From contig NZ_QJJJ01000002.1 of the NCBI RefSeq assembly GCF_003201865.1, positions 348,616 through 412,615 on the forward strand: 64,000 nt of DNA. The letters run 5' to 3'. Shown here one piece after another: positions 24,984 to 34,671 of this stretch (the first letter of the stretch is position 1; the number at the start of each line of letters is the position of its first letter). The translations under genes were made by a program, and so were the position numbers. The DNA is from Methylobacterium sp. B4. Lineage in GTDB: Bacteria; Pseudomonadota; Alphaproteobacteria; Rhizobiales; Beijerinckiaceae. Under the pieces are notes generated by a model that did not search any database, was not told where the DNA came from, and saw nothing but the letters and a program-made list of their open reading frames with translations.

Positions 24984-27131
24984 CTACTCCAGCCGCACCA
25001 CCACGCTGTCGCTGGCGCCCGCCGCATCCATCACCGAGATCCGAGCGAAGCCCGCGCCCTCCGGGCTCCATTCCGATTGCCGGCGCATCGCCTCGGCCAC
25101 GGGTAGGCCGTCGACCATCCAGGTCAGCGGCGGCTGGCCGCCCAGTGCCTTGAGGGCAAGGCGGGCCTGTGCGCCCTCGCTCAAACCGAGATCGACCCGG
25201 GCGCCGTCCGGCGGGTAGGCGATCTTGAGCGGTATGCCGAGCGTCGCCGCGAAGGTTTTCGGCGCATCCCGACGGATGTGGCGCAGGGGTGGGGGCAGGG
25301 CGGCGGTGGCGACGACGAGGGCGTCGCGGGGGCGGGGCAGGGCCTCCGGCTCGCCGCCGAACCGGGCGAAGGCGTCGAACAGGATCGGGGCGGCGTGGCT
25401 GCGCCCGACAAGCCCCGGCACCGATGCGCCGTCGGGGCGGCCGATCCAGACGGCGATGGTCACGCGGGCATCGAAGCCCACCGCCCAGGCGTCGCGGTAG
25501 CCGTAGGAGGTGCCGGTCTTGAAGCTGATCCGGCCGGGCAGCGCGTTCTCCGGCGGCGGGGCGCCGCGCAAGATGTCGGCGACGTACCAGGCCGCGACCG
25601 GATCGGCGACCCGCCGCTCCGGCTCGGGCGCGGCGACGGGGCCGTCGAGGCGCCGGGTCAGCGCCGGGACGCTGCCCGCTCGGGCGAGCCCCGCATAGAG
25701 CCGGGCGAGGTCGGCCAGCGTGATGCCGAGGCCCCCGAGGGCCACCGGCAGGCCCGGCGCGGTGTCGCGCGGCAGCAGGATCGTCGCGCCCGCGCCCCGC
25801 AGCCGCGCGACGAAGCGGGCGGCGCCGACCGCGTCGAGCAGATCGACGGCGGGCAGGTTGAGGGATTGCTGGAGCGCGACCCGCGCCGTGACCGTGCCGC
25901 GGTACCCCATGTCGAAGTTTTCCGGGGCGTAGCTCGCGGAAAAGCGCGCCGGGCGGTCGTCGAGGAGGGTTTCGGGATGGGCGAGTCCGTCCTCGAAGGC
26001 CAGCGCGTAGATGAAGGGCTTGAGCGCCGAGCCCGGCGAGCGCACCGCCTGGGTGGCATCGACGGCACCGGCGCGGGCGGCGTCGAGATAGCCGGCGCTG
26101 CCGACATGGGCGAGCACCGCGCCGGTGCGGTTGTCGAGGACGAGGATCGCGGCGGAGAGCGCCGGGCCGGCGGCCGCCGCGCGCTCGGCCGCCAGCGTTT
26201 CGAGACTTGCCTGAAGGCGCGCGTCGAGCGTCAGGTGCTGCACCCGCGCTGAGCCGTCGGCGGCGTGGGCCTGCTCGGCGGCATGGGCCGCGAGCATCGG
26301 GAATTGTTTTCGCGCAACCGGCACCGGCTCGGCCTTGGCCCCCTGCGCTTCGGAGGCGGTCAGCACGCCGCGCTCGGCGGCGATGTCGAGCACGCGGTCG
26401 CGGGCACGCCGCGCGTTGGCGGCGAAGCGGTCGGGCCGGCGCGCCTCCGGCGCCTGCGGCAGGGCGACGAGGAGCGCGCTCTCGGCAAACGACAGGCGAG
26501 CCGGCTCGCGGCCGAAATAAGCCAGGCTCGCCGCCCGCACGCCCTCGACCGGGCCGCCATAGGGGGCGAGCGCGAGATAGAGGTCGAGCACGCCCGATTT
26601 GCCGAGGGTACGCTCCAGTTCGACCGCGCGGACCATCTGCCGGAGTTTTGCGGGGAGCGAGCGCTCGGCCCGCGGCTCGACGAGGCGGGCGACCTGCATC
26701 GACAGGGTCGAGCCGCCCGACACGATTTTTCCATGGGCGAGCCATTGCCACGCGGCACGGAGCGTCGCCGCCGGGTCGATGCCGGGATGGCTGTCGAAGC
26801 GGCGATCCTCGTAGGCCTTGAGCATCGCGAGATAGCGCGGATCGATCGCGCCCGCGGTGACGGGCAGGCGCCAGCGCCCATCGGCGGTGGCGAAGGGGCG
26901 CAGCAACTGGCCCTTCCGGTCGAGGATGACGGTGGAGCGGAGCGAAGCCTGGGTCAGGTCGAGGGGAGAGAGGGTCGTGGCGTAGCGCCAGAGGGCGCCC
27001 GTCAGAAGAAGCGCGACGGAGAAGGAGAGGGCGACTAGAACCCTCCCCCCTCCGCGGAGCAGGCGGGAGTGGGCGCTTCCCTCTCCCGCCTGCTCCGCGG
27101 AGGGGGGAGGGGAGGCGGCGTCGGAGGCCAT
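24984..27131 (-). CDS. pbpC: Penicillin-binding protein 1C
   Basis: A 715-residue bifunctional peptidoglycan synthase. After one transmembrane helix (LVALSFSVALLLTGALW) the GT51 domain has EDRRFDSHPGIDP with the catalytic Glu and GGSTLSMQVARL. The transpeptidase domain has SxxK as SPGSALKPF, SxN as SLN in QQSLNLPA, and KTGTS. A PBP1C-specific C-terminal domain follows. Start ATG 27131 lies four bases after the alpha-2-macroglobulin stop, so the two are coupled. Residues 7-31, the cytoplasmic tail, are encoded by a perfect inverted repeat (separate entry). Confidence 0.95.
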   Translation of the reverse strand: MASDAASPPPSAEQAGEGSAHSRLLRGGGRVLVALSFSVALLLTGALWRYATTLSPLDLTQASLRSTVILDRKGQLLRPFATADGRWRLPVTAGAIDPRYLAMLKAYEDRRFDSHPGIDPAATLRAAWQWLAHGKIVSGGSTLSMQVARLVEPRAERSLPAKLRQMVRAVELERTLGKSGVLDLYLALAPYGGPVEGVRAASLAYFGREPARLSFAESALLVALPQAPEARRPDRFAANARRARDRVLDIAAERGVLTASEAQGAKAEPVPVARKQFPMLAAHAAEQAHAADGSARVQHLTLDARLQASLETLAAERAAAAGPALSAAILVLDNRTGAVLAHVGSAGYLDAARAGAVDATQAVRSPGSALKPFIYALAFEDGLAHPETLLDDRPARFSASYAPENFDMGYRGTVTARVALQQSLNLPAVDLLDAVGAARFVARLRGAGATILLPRDTAPGLPVALGGLGITLADLARLYAGLARAGSVPALTRRLDGPVAAPEPERRVADPVAAWYVADILRGAPPPENALPGRISFKTGTSYGYRDAWAVGFDARVTIAVWIGRPDGASVPGLVGRSHAAPILFDAFARFGGEPEALPRPRDALVVATAALPPPLRHIRRDAPKTFAATLGIPLKIAYPPDGARVDLGLSEGAQARLALKALGGQPPLTWMVDGLPVAEAMRRQSEWSPEGAGFARISVMDAAGASDSVVVRLE
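27041..27111 (-). repeat. Perfect 29-bp inverted repeat inside pbpC
   Basis: Bases 27041-27069 are exactly complementary to 27083-27111, with a 13-base spacer. The arms contain CTCCGCGGAG cores and a polyC/polyG end. The element falls in frame within the start of pbpC and supplies about 25 residues of its N-terminal tail, which elsewhere in the family is variable. The shape is that of a REP-like or palindromic intergenic element taken into a gene. Other copies would have to be sought in the rest of the genome. Confidence 0.85.
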
Positions 27132-27135
27132 CGTC

Positions 27136-30100
27136 CTACTTCGCCGAAATCACCTCGACCGATCCGAACGCGGTGCGCCCGAACCGCTCGGGGCGGTACA
27201 TGTCCTCCACGCTCGCGCCCGGATGCACGTAGCTGCCGGGCGAGACCACGCGCACGGTATAGGCCGCCGAGAAGAAGGCCGATTGCTCCGGGGTGCGGTC
27301 GTAGGCGGCCACGAAGCGGTCGTCGCGGAACTCGGTATGGGCCGGGGTCACCTCGCTCTTGGCGAAGCTGAGCCCCGATAGCGCGTCGGCGTCGAGGAGT
27401 TTCGGGTTGTCGATCTCGAGCCCCGCGGGCAGGCGGTCGACCAGCAGCAGGCGTCCGGCGCTGGCCTTGGCCTCGGTCACCTTCAGCACCACGACGAGGC
27501 GGTCGTTCTGGCGAAGCGGCTTGGCCAGATCCACCGGGCTGCCGTCGAGCCGGTATACACTGCGCTCGACCGTGAAGCCCTGCGAGGCCGCCGGCTCCGG
27601 GGCGATCGGGTTGCCCTGGACGCCGATCGCGACCGGCACCGCCTCGCGGCCGGCATTGACGATCCGCACCGGCCGCGCCTCCAGGGCGGGCGCCCGGTAG
27701 AGCCGGGAGAGCGGGCCGGTCTCGGTCTTGCCATCGATGGTCAGCGCGAGGCTGTCGGATTCCTTGGCGAGACTCTGCGCGGCCAGCACCATCCAGGCGT
27801 TCTCCTGGGTGCTGGTGGAGCGGCCGTCCGCCCGCTCCTGTCCGAGCACGGCGGCGACCGGCTGGAGTGTTCCTTGGGAGAACCCGGCCTCGGCCGAGAG
27901 CGCCAGCAGGGCGGCGCCGTCGCGCAGGCGCGAGCCGTAATCAGCGCGGTAGGCGCCCCGGTCGCGCTCGGCCTGGAGCGCCTGCACCGCCGCCTCGAAG
28001 CCCTTCTGCGCGCGGCCGCGATCACCGAGGAGGGCCAGCGCGGCGGCGAGCTGCCCGCGGCCGAGCGGTGTCGCGAAGTCGGCGAGCTTGGTGTCCGCGA
28101 GGTAGCGCAGATCGCCCATCACCGGCCGGCCGTTGCGGGCAAGCACGTAGGCCGCGTAGGCCAGATACATGCCGCCGTTCTCAACGTTGGTGGTGTTGGC
28201 CACGGTGTTGCGCAGGCGGTCGAGCGCGCTGTTGAAGGCGGTCTGCGGCACGGCGAATCCCCGCTCGCGGGCGCGGGTGAGGAAGTCGGTGACGTAGGCG
28301 GCCAGCCACGTGTCGCCGGCATTCTCCGTGGACCACGCGCCGAAAGCCCCGCTCGAATCCTGGCGCGCCAGCACCCGCTCGATCGCCCCGCGCACCCGCT
28401 CGTCGAGTTTCCCGTCCAGCCCGAGCTTTTCGCCGGCCGCGAGCGCGTTGACGTAGAGCAGCGGCATCGCCCGGCTGACGATCTGCTCCGAGCAGCCGTA
28501 GGGGTAGCGGTCGAGCGATTGCAGCAGGGCGGCGACGTCGATGCCCCCGAGGCGGTTGGCCGAGACCGAGACCGCCCCGGTGCCCGGCAGGATGTCGGCG
28601 AGCAGATCCGGCGTCAGGTCGAGGCCGGCGCCGGGCTCCAGCGGGCGCACATTGCGCCGCACGAGGGCGCCGGTACCGGGATTGATTCCGAGCGCGAAGG
28701 ACTGGCCGGCGCTGCCCTGGATGCCGGGGCCGGTCAGGCTCAGGTCGAGCCGTGCCGTTCCGGGGCCGGCGGCGGTGATCGGGATCACGAGCTGTCCCTT
28801 GGCGCCGGCCTCCAGGCGCAGGGTGGAGCGCACCGCCTCGCCCGCCACCACGACGGGACCGGTGAGGTCGAGATCGACGGTGTAATCGCCGGCCGCCCCC
28901 TCGACATTGTCGAGGGCGACGAAGAAGCGCGAGCGGTCACCGACATTGAGGAAGCGCGGCAGGGTGCCGGTGAGCACGACGGGATCGCGCACGATCACGT
29001 CGGCCTGGGCCTGTCCTACCCGGGTCTTGGTCCAGGCCGTCGCCATCAGCCGGGCGGTGCCGTTGAAGGCGGGCAGCTCCAGCGGGATCCTGGCCGTGCC
29101 GTCGGCGCCGACCGTGACCACGCCCGAATAGAGCGCGAGCGGGGCCTGGGTCGGGGGGGCGTCGGCGAGTTCCGCCGCGCCGCCGTCGCCGCCGGAGCGG
29201 ATCGCGCCGAGCGTGCCTTGCATGCCGTCGATCAGGTAGCCCCAGAGGTCGCGAATCTCGGGGCCGAGCGCCTTCTGGCCGAAGAAGTAGCCGAACGGGT
29301 TCGGCGCCTCGTAGCGGGTCAGGTTGAGGATGCCGACATCGACCGCCGCCAGCGTCACCCGCGCCTCCTCGCCGGGGCTGAGGCCCGCCAGCTTCACCGG
29401 CACGGTCAGCGTGCCGCGGGGGCGGACCTTCTCCGGCGCCTCGATCGCGACGGAGAGGCCGCGCTTCTCCTTGTCGACGGAGAACCACGCCACCCCGAGC
29501 GCCCGGCCCGGCATCCGCTTGGCCGCTTGGTCGAGCGGCCGGTAGGCGGTGGCGACGAGGTAGGCGCCCGCGCCCCATTCCGCCTTGACCGGAATGTCGA
29601 CACTGGTGCCGCCCTCCGCGACCGTCACGTCACGGATCTCGTGGACCCGGTCGCTGACGATGGCGAGCGTCGCCGTGCCGGCGAATTTCGGCGCGAGCCG
29701 GGCGCGCAGCCGCTCGCCGGCCGCGTAGGCGCCCTTGTCGAGGGTGAGATCGAGGAGATCGGGCACGTCGGCGCTCTCGGAGCCGCCCCAGCCGACGGTG
29801 AAGGACACGCTCGCCGCCGCCTGCGGCTGGCCCGGCACGCTCGCCTCCAAGCGGTACTGGCCGAAGCCCACCGGCACGGCGATGCGCGCGGGTGCGTCGG
29901 CGGTGGTCGCCACGCGCCCATCGGCGATGCGGCGGCTGGATTTGACCGGCTCGAAGCTCCAGCGCCCGTCGGCGCGGTACCATTGATAGGTCCGATCCAC
30001 CTTCGAGAGCGTCCAAGTCACGCCGTCCTGTGTCAGACGCCGCCCGTCGGGCGCGGCCATAACCACGTCGAAGGTCGCGGTCGCGTTCTCGGCAAGATCG

Positions 30101-32454
30101 CCGCCGAAATTCTTGCGGATCGCCAGCACGGGCCGGACCGGCAGGATCGGCAGGGTCACGCTGCGGCTCAAGCCCCGGCCGCCGGGCTCGCCAACGGCGA
30201 GGGTGATCTTGGCCTCCAACGCGCGGGGGGCGGCCACCTCCTGCACCGGCACGGTCAGGCTGGCATGCCCCCGCGCGTCGGTGGTGGCCTTGGCGTCGAT
30301 CTCGGCGGTCGTCGCCTCCACCGCCTCGTCGTCGAGGCCGATCGAGAAGCCATCGAGCCCCTTGATGCCGGAATTGGCCGCCGCCTGCACCGCGACCGAA
30401 CCCGAGACGTCGAGCCCCGAGCCCGGCGCGCCGTAGAGGTAGCGCGCGGCGACGTCGATGGTCGCGGCCTCGCCGCGGGTGAGGGTCGGCGTCTTCGGGG
30501 TGAGGCTCACCTCCAGCCGCTCGGGGACATAATCCTCGACGAGCCAGCTCGCCTCGCCGACCGGCGGCGCCTTCGGGTCGGTATAGGCCGAGACCCGCCA
30601 CGTGCCGTGCATCGCGCCCGCCATCAGCGGCAGGGAGAGCGAGCGCCCGCCGAGCCCCTCGTCGGCGACCGCCGCGCGGCGATACTCGACGCCGTCTGGC
30701 CGCTTCACCACCAGCGTCAGCGGCAGGCCGGCCACCGCCGCCCCCTGCGGATCGCGGAGAAGCGCGGTGAGCTGCACCGTCTCGCCGGAGCGGTAGACGC
30801 CGCGTTCGGGGAACAGGTAGGCCTCCGCGCCGCCGGGCGCCGGGCGGCCCTTCACCCCGCGGTCGGACAAGTCGAAGGCGCCGAGCGCCAGATCGAGGAA
30901 GCCGTAATCGTCGCCGACCTGCGCCACCACGAGGCCGGGCGCCAGCCCACCCTCGCCGCGGGCGAGTCCGGCTGGGAAGGCGGCGTGGCCCTGACCGTCG
31001 GTCTTGGCGGTCGCCAGCACGTCGTTGTTGCGGGCGATGAGCCGGATCTCGGCGCCGGAGACGGTCTTGGCGCTGGCGAGCGAGCGGGCGAAGACATGCA
31101 CGCCGTCGCGGCCCTTGAAGGCGGTCAGCCCGAGATCGGAGACGACGAACCACTGCGTCGCTTGGCTCTCGTAGCCGCCGTACTCGTCCTCGGACGAATC
31201 CGTGGTGCCGGTGGGCTTGGCCAGCATCAGGTAGAGGCCGGGCTCCAGCTTTCCGACCGCCTGGAGCACGGGGAAGGCGGTCACCGCCTCGCGGTTGGTC
31301 TCGGCCTTGGCCGTGTCGAGGGTGCCCTTCCAGACGCGCTGGCCCTTCTGGTCGGCGATGGTTCTGGCCGTCGAGCCGCTGAGCTGGCTCAGGAAGTCCT
31401 CCGAGCGAAGCGCGGGCAGCAGGCCGCGGTCGCCGATGCGCAGCACCTCGACATCGAGCTTGTCGGCGTTGACCGAGACCAGCGGCACACCGGCCTGTCC
31501 GGTGCGCGGCAGGACGTAGTTGCGCCCGGTGAAGCGCACCTGGGGCGAGCGGTCGCGAACGTAGACCTCGTAATCGGCCGATTTCAGCAGATTCTCGCCG
31601 ACCGAAGAGGGCAGGCCCTGGCGCACGACGAAGGCGTAGCGCTCGGAATGCTTGAGCCCATCGACGCAGACCTGGGAGCCTTCCGCCGTGACGGCGGCGT
31701 TGGCCGCGCCGGAGACGGCGAGGTAGGGCGCGTAATCGGTCTTCGGAACGAGGCTTTCGGAGAAGGTGAAGCAGACCCGCGGCGCGGCGGCGTCCGAATC
31801 GACCTTGTAGTCGAGGATGCGGAAGCCGTGCTCCTCCCGCAGCTTCTCGTAGGCCGCGCGGGTCTGGGCCTCGTCCCGGATCGCGAGGCTTGCCCGGTAG
31901 GCCTCCAGCGCCGGCCGCCACTCGGACTGAGCCGCCTGGATCTCGCCGAGCCGGGCCAGGGCGCGGGCCTCGTCCGCCGGGTTCTTCGCGCGCAGATAGC
32001 CCTGGTAGGCGGCGGCGCTCGCGCGGCCCTTCAGCTTGAACCGGGCGGAATAGTCGGCGCGCTCCTCGTCGTTGCCTGCCGCGTTCGCGGCGCGGGCGTA
32101 ATCGAGCCAGTTGCGGGGATCGTTCGGGTCGGCCGCGACGGCGGCGGCATAGGCGTCGAGTTCGGCGTCGGGCTCCCCGCCCTCGCTGTTGGCCGCCACC
32201 TCCGCTTGGCGGCGCCACTGCACAGCGGTCTTGGTGCCGGGGGGCGCTTCGCTTTTGAGCGCGGTCTCGAGCCGGACACCCGCGCTCGCCAGCGCCTCGC
32301 GCACGAAGGTTTTCGCGACCGGCGCGGTCGCCGATCTCGGTGGCGCGGTCGGGGGCGCGGTCGGGCGCGGAGCCTGGGCCAGGGCGGGAACACCGAGCAG
32401 CATCGTGCCGATCAGGACTGCACCGAGGTGCCCGAGACGGTTGCCTTGGGACAT
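27136..32454 (-). CDS. Bacterial alpha-2-macroglobulin (YfhM-like)
   Basis: A 1772-residue periplasmic protease trap. A signal peptide follows the ATG at 32454, which has GGAGGA ten bases upstream; the frame is open further upstream but lacks similarity. Macroglobulin (MG) domains and a bait region lead to the thioester site YPYGCSEQ, with Cys1321 and the Gln three residues later forming the internal thioester that traps proteases. The alpha-helical thioester domain and receptor-binding-like C-terminus follow. It is immediately followed by pbpC, the standard bacterial pairing: the macroglobulin protects the periplasm while PBP1C repairs the wall. No lipobox is obvious, so it may be soluble. 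Confidence 0.93.
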   Translation of the reverse strand: MSQGNRLGHLGAVLIGTMLLGVPALAQAPRPTAPPTAPPRSATAPVAKTFVREALASAGVRLETALKSEAPPGTKTAVQWRRQAEVAANSEGGEPDAELDAYAAAVAADPNDPRNWLDYARAANAAGNDEERADYSARFKLKGRASAAAYQGYLRAKNPADEARALARLGEIQAAQSEWRPALEAYRASLAIRDEAQTRAAYEKLREEHGFRILDYKVDSDAAAPRVCFTFSESLVPKTDYAPYLAVSGAANAAVTAEGSQVCVDGLKHSERYAFVVRQGLPSSVGENLLKSADYEVYVRDRSPQVRFTGRNYVLPRTGQAGVPLVSVNADKLDVEVLRIGDRGLLPALRSEDFLSQLSGSTARTIADQKGQRVWKGTLDTAKAETNREAVTAFPVLQAVGKLEPGLYLMLAKPTGTTDSSEDEYGGYESQATQWFVVSDLGLTAFKGRDGVHVFARSLASAKTVSGAEIRLIARNNDVLATAKTDGQGHAAFPAGLARGEGGLAPGLVVAQVGDDYGFLDLALGAFDLSDRGVKGRPAPGGAEAYLFPERGVYRSGETVQLTALLRDPQGAAVAGLPLTLVVKRPDGVEYRRAAVADEGLGGRSLSLPLMAGAMHGTWRVSAYTDPKAPPVGEASWLVEDYVPERLEVSLTPKTPTLTRGEAATIDVAARYLYGAPGSGLDVSGSVAVQAAANSGIKGLDGFSIGLDDEAVEATTAEIDAKATTDARGHASLTVPVQEVAAPRALEAKITLAVGEPGGRGLSRSVTLPILPVRPVLAIRKNFGGDLAENATATFDVVMAAPDGRRLTQDGVTWTLSKVDRTYQWYRADGRWSFEPVKSSRRIADGRVATTADAPARIAVPVGFGQYRLEASVPGQPQAAASVSFTVGWGGSESADVPDLLDLTLDKGAYAAGERLRARLAPKFAGTATLAIVSDRVHEIRDVTVAEGGTSVDIPVKAEWGAGAYLVATAYRPLDQAAKRMPGRALGVAWFSVDKEKRGLSVAIEAPEKVRPRGTLTVPVKLAGLSPGEEARVTLAAVDVGILNLTRYEAPNPFGYFFGQKALGPEIRDLWGYLIDGMQGTLGAIRSGGDGGAAELADAPPTQAPLALYSGVVTVGADGTARIPLELPAFNGTARLMATAWTKTRVGQAQADVIVRDPVVLTGTLPRFLNVGDRSRFFVALDNVEGAAGDYTVDLDLTGPVVVAGEAVRSTLRLEAGAKGQLVIPITAAGPGTARLDLSLTGPGIQGSAGQSFALGINPGTGALVRRNVRPLEPGAGLDLTPDLLADILPGTGAVSVSANRLGGIDVAALLQSLDRYPYGCSEQIVSRAMPLLYVNALAAGEKLGLDGKLDERVRGAIERVLARQDSSGAFGAWSTENAGDTWLAAYVTDFLTRARERGFAVPQTAFNSALDRLRNTVANTTNVENGGMYLAYAAYVLARNGRPVMGDLRYLADTKLADFATPLGRGQLAAALALLGDRGRAQKGFEAAVQALQAERDRGAYRADYGSRLRDGAALLALSAEAGFSQGTLQPVAAVLGQERADGRSTSTQENAWMVLAAQSLAKESDSLALTIDGKTETGPLSRLYRAPALEARPVRIVNAGREAVPVAIGVQGNPIAPEPAASQGFTVERSVYRLDGSPVDLAKPLRQNDRLVVVLKVTEAKASAGRLLLVDRLPAGLEIDNPKLLDADALSGLSFAKSEVTPAHTEFRDDRFVAAYDRTPEQSAFFSAAYTVRVVSPGSYVHPGASVEDMYRPERFGRTAFGSVEVISAK

Positions 32455-32831
32455 GTGCTCGTCTCCTCCGGCCGGTGCGCCCGAAGCAGGGGCGTCCGCG
32501 GCCGGCACGCTATCACTTGCCGCGCCGGCCGCAACGCTTGCGCCGAGCCATCGGCGAAGCGGGACCTCAGAAGAGGCAGATCAGGGCGACGCCGGCGAGG
32601 AGAAGCAGCGCGCCGCCGCGCCGTACCATCCGATCTGCAGCAAGGCCGTGCCCTTCCGATTGCCTCGAAACCCTGCGCCAGAGCTGTGACCTGGGGCCGA
32701 TCCGTCCATCGAAGCCGTCGCCCTGCGGCGATGACGATCACGCATGCAGGCGGTCGGCCGCGACTTGTAGGGGGCGCATCCCGGCTGGCATCATCGCCCG
32801 CGCACTGATTCGGACGGCGGGGACGGGACGG
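32455..32831. other. Divergent intergenic region, no firm gene
   Basis: These 377 bases separate the divergent macroglobulin and pseudoprotease genes and should carry both promoters. I see no convincing -35/-10 pair. The only coding hint is a 20-codon hydrophobic frame listed separately. Confidence 0.5.
32567..32629 (-). CDS. Possible 20-residue hydrophobic micropeptide
   Basis: ATG at 32629 opens a 20-codon frame reading MVRRRGALLLLAGVALICLF then stop: a basic start and one membrane-length hydrophobic stretch, the usual shape of bacterial small membrane proteins. There is no good ribosome-binding site, and GC-rich DNA makes such frames by chance. It lies upstream of and parallel to the macroglobulin gene. 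Confidence 0.25.
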   Translation of the reverse strand: MVRRGGALLLLAGVALICLF

Positions 32832-34364
32832 ATGAAGGCTCTTCGCGGCGGCATGCCGGCTCTGCTCGCCGCCGGACTCGCGACGGGTGCACTCGCGCAA
32901 GTGCCATCGCCCCAGGCGACGGTTCCCCCGGCCCGGCCGAAGCCGGCCGCCCCAGCCCCGCCCGCGCCCGACCCCGCCTTCGAGGCGGCGCGGGCAGCCT
33001 TCGAGGCCCTGCCCGAGGCGGAGCGGCGGGGCCTGCAGGACGCGCTCGTCTGGACCGGCGATTATAACGGCGTGACCACCGGCACCTTCGGCAAGCGCAG
33101 CTTCGAAGGCATCCAGACCTACCAGACCCGCACCGGCGCCGCCCCGACCGGCCTGCTCACGCCGCCCGAGCGTATCGCGCTCAAGCGCGAGGCCGAGGAG
33201 GCCCGCCGGGCGGCGCGGTTCAGGGTCCAGGCCGATCCGGCGAGCGGCGCGGTGGTCGGCGTGCCGGAAGCGCTCCTGCCGAGGAAGAGCGCGCTCCCCG
33301 GCGGCACCCGCTGGCAGAGCGCCGATGGCCGCGTCACCCTCGACACCAAGTCGTTCCCCCAAGGGGAGACCAGCCTCGACGCCCTGTTCGAGCGGGCCAC
33401 CGCCGCGATGCCGGCCCGCAAGGTCACCTACAAGCTGAAGAAGCCGGACTTCATCGTCATCACTGCCGAGACCGCGGGCGGGCGCTCCTATATCCGCTAC
33501 GCCGAAGGCCCTCAGGGCATCCGCGGCTTCACCCTCGGCTACGACAGGGCGCTGGCGGGCAGCGTCGAGCGCCTCGTCATCGCGGTGGCCAACAGCTTCA
33601 TGCCGTTTCCCGAAGAGGGGGGCGGGCAGGAGGGGCCCAAACCGGACGCACCCAAGCCGGACGCACCCAAGCCGGACGCGCCGAGAACCGCGCCCGCCCC
33701 GGCCGTGGCCGCCGCGAGCCCGGCCACGCGGCCCGGCATGGCCGCGCCGCCCTCGCTTCCGGCGGCAATCTCCGAGATCCGGGTCGCCGCGACAGGCCTG
33801 AGTCTCGGCGGTGGACGGGTGCTGACATCGGCCGCGAGCCTCGAAGCCTGTGCCGCGCCCCGCATCGGCGGAGCGGCTGCCAGCGTCGAGCGCCGCGACG
33901 CGACGGGGAGCCTCGCGTTGCTGCGGGCCGAAGGGGCGGTACGGGGCGGGTCGGCGCCGCCCCTGCGTGCGGACCCCGCGGCTCCGGGCGAGGCGCTGCT
34001 GGTGCTGGGCGCCCAGACCCGGGGCGGCGCCGGCGTCGCGCCCGCTACCGCCGACGCGCAGGGCTTGTTCGCGCCCCTTCAGCCCGGCGCGGGCGGTGCG
34101 CCGGTGCTCGATCGGGCCGGCCGGCTCGTCGGGCTCGTCGCCCGGTTTCCGACCGCGCCCCGCCTGATCGCGGGGGTGATGCCGCCGACCCGCTACGCCA
34201 CCGTGCCGGCCCGGGCGGTCGCCGCCTTCCTGGCGGAGAGCGGCGTGCCCGCCGCCCCGGCACCGGCCGGGACGAGTGGGGGGAAGGGCCCCGACGCGAC
34301 CACCTTGGGCACCGCGGCGGCGCCCCATCTGGGCGCGATCGTGGCGATCACCTGCGAGCGGTGA
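32832..34364 (+). CDS. Exported peptidoglycan-binding protein with degenerate trypsin-like domain
   Basis: A 510-residue exported protein: signal peptide (ALLAAGLATGALAQ), a peptidoglycan-binding_1-like domain (DALVWTGDYNGVTTGTFG, about residues 70-110), a domain of unknown function, a linker of three PKPDA repeats near residue 270, and a C-terminal trypsin-like fold. The protease domain has lost its active site: where HtrA-like proteins have a histidine after LT the sequence reads VLTSAASLEA, and the GNSGGP region reads GAGGAPVLD. It is likely a non-catalytic binding protein at the cell wall. Confidence 0.75.
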   Translation: MKALRGGMPALLAAGLATGALAQVPSPQATVPPARPKPAAPAPPAPDPAFEAARAAFEALPEAERRGLQDALVWTGDYNGVTTGTFGKRSFEGIQTYQTRTGAAPTGLLTPPERIALKREAEEARRAARFRVQADPASGAVVGVPEALLPRKSALPGGTRWQSADGRVTLDTKSFPQGETSLDALFERATAAMPARKVTYKLKKPDFIVITAETAGGRSYIRYAEGPQGIRGFTLGYDRALAGSVERLVIAVANSFMPFPEEGGGQEGPKPDAPKPDAPKPDAPRTAPAPAVAAASPATRPGMAAPPSLPAAISEIRVAATGLSLGGGRVLTSAASLEACAAPRIGGAAASVERRDATGSLALLRAEGAVRGGSAPPLRADPAAPGEALLVLGAQTRGGAGVAPATADAQGLFAPLQPGAGGAPVLDRAGRLVGLVARFPTAPRLIAGVMPPTRYATVPARAVAAFLAESGVPAAPAPAGTSGGKGPDATTLGTAAAPHLGAIVAITCER

Positions 34365-34389
34365 GGGCGGCCGATGCGGCGGGTGTGCG

Positions 34390-34545
34390 TCAGATCCGGT
34401 GCGTGACGAGCAGCACGATCAGGATGATGAGCAGGAGGCCGCCGAGGCCGAAACCGGGGCCGCGAAAGCGTCCGCCGCCGTAGAAGTTGCCGCCGCCGAA
34501 CAGCAACAGGATCAGCAGGATGAGGAGGATGGTGGTGACGGTCAT
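34390..34545 (-). CDS. DUF3309-like small membrane protein
   Basis: A 51-residue protein: hydrophobic segment TILLILLILLLF, a Gly/Phe/Arg-rich middle (GGGNFYGGGRFRGPG), and a second hydrophobic segment. This is the layout of DUF3309 proteins, common in Rhizobiales. GGAGAGG lies upstream of the ATG. The function is unknown. It converges on the pseudoprotease gene, 25 bases away. Confidence 0.7.
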   Translation of the reverse strand: MTVTTILLILLILLLFGGGNFYGGGRFRGPGFGLGGLLLIILIVLLVTHRI

Positions 34546-34671
34546 CGGCGGAAGCCTCTCCGGTCCGCCCAGACCCCTTTGCCTGAGCGTCACCGGCAAC
34601 GCTCACGGCCGCGATTTCGTTCAGCCGGCGCAGCCCCGATCCCGAAGTCCGATCCCGAGGGAGGCCGAGCC

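Noticed and set aside
27874..32808. Very long forward open frame opposite the alpha-2-macroglobulin gene
   Set aside because: Shadow of the minus-strand gene produced by high GC; encoded sequence is low complexity Gly/Arg/Asp without motifs, while the minus strand has a full macroglobulin with thioester.
33637..33690. PKPDA repeat in the pseudoprotease as a mobile or CRISPR-like repeat
   Set aside because: Three 15-base units with no spacers that encode an ordinary proline-rich linker.
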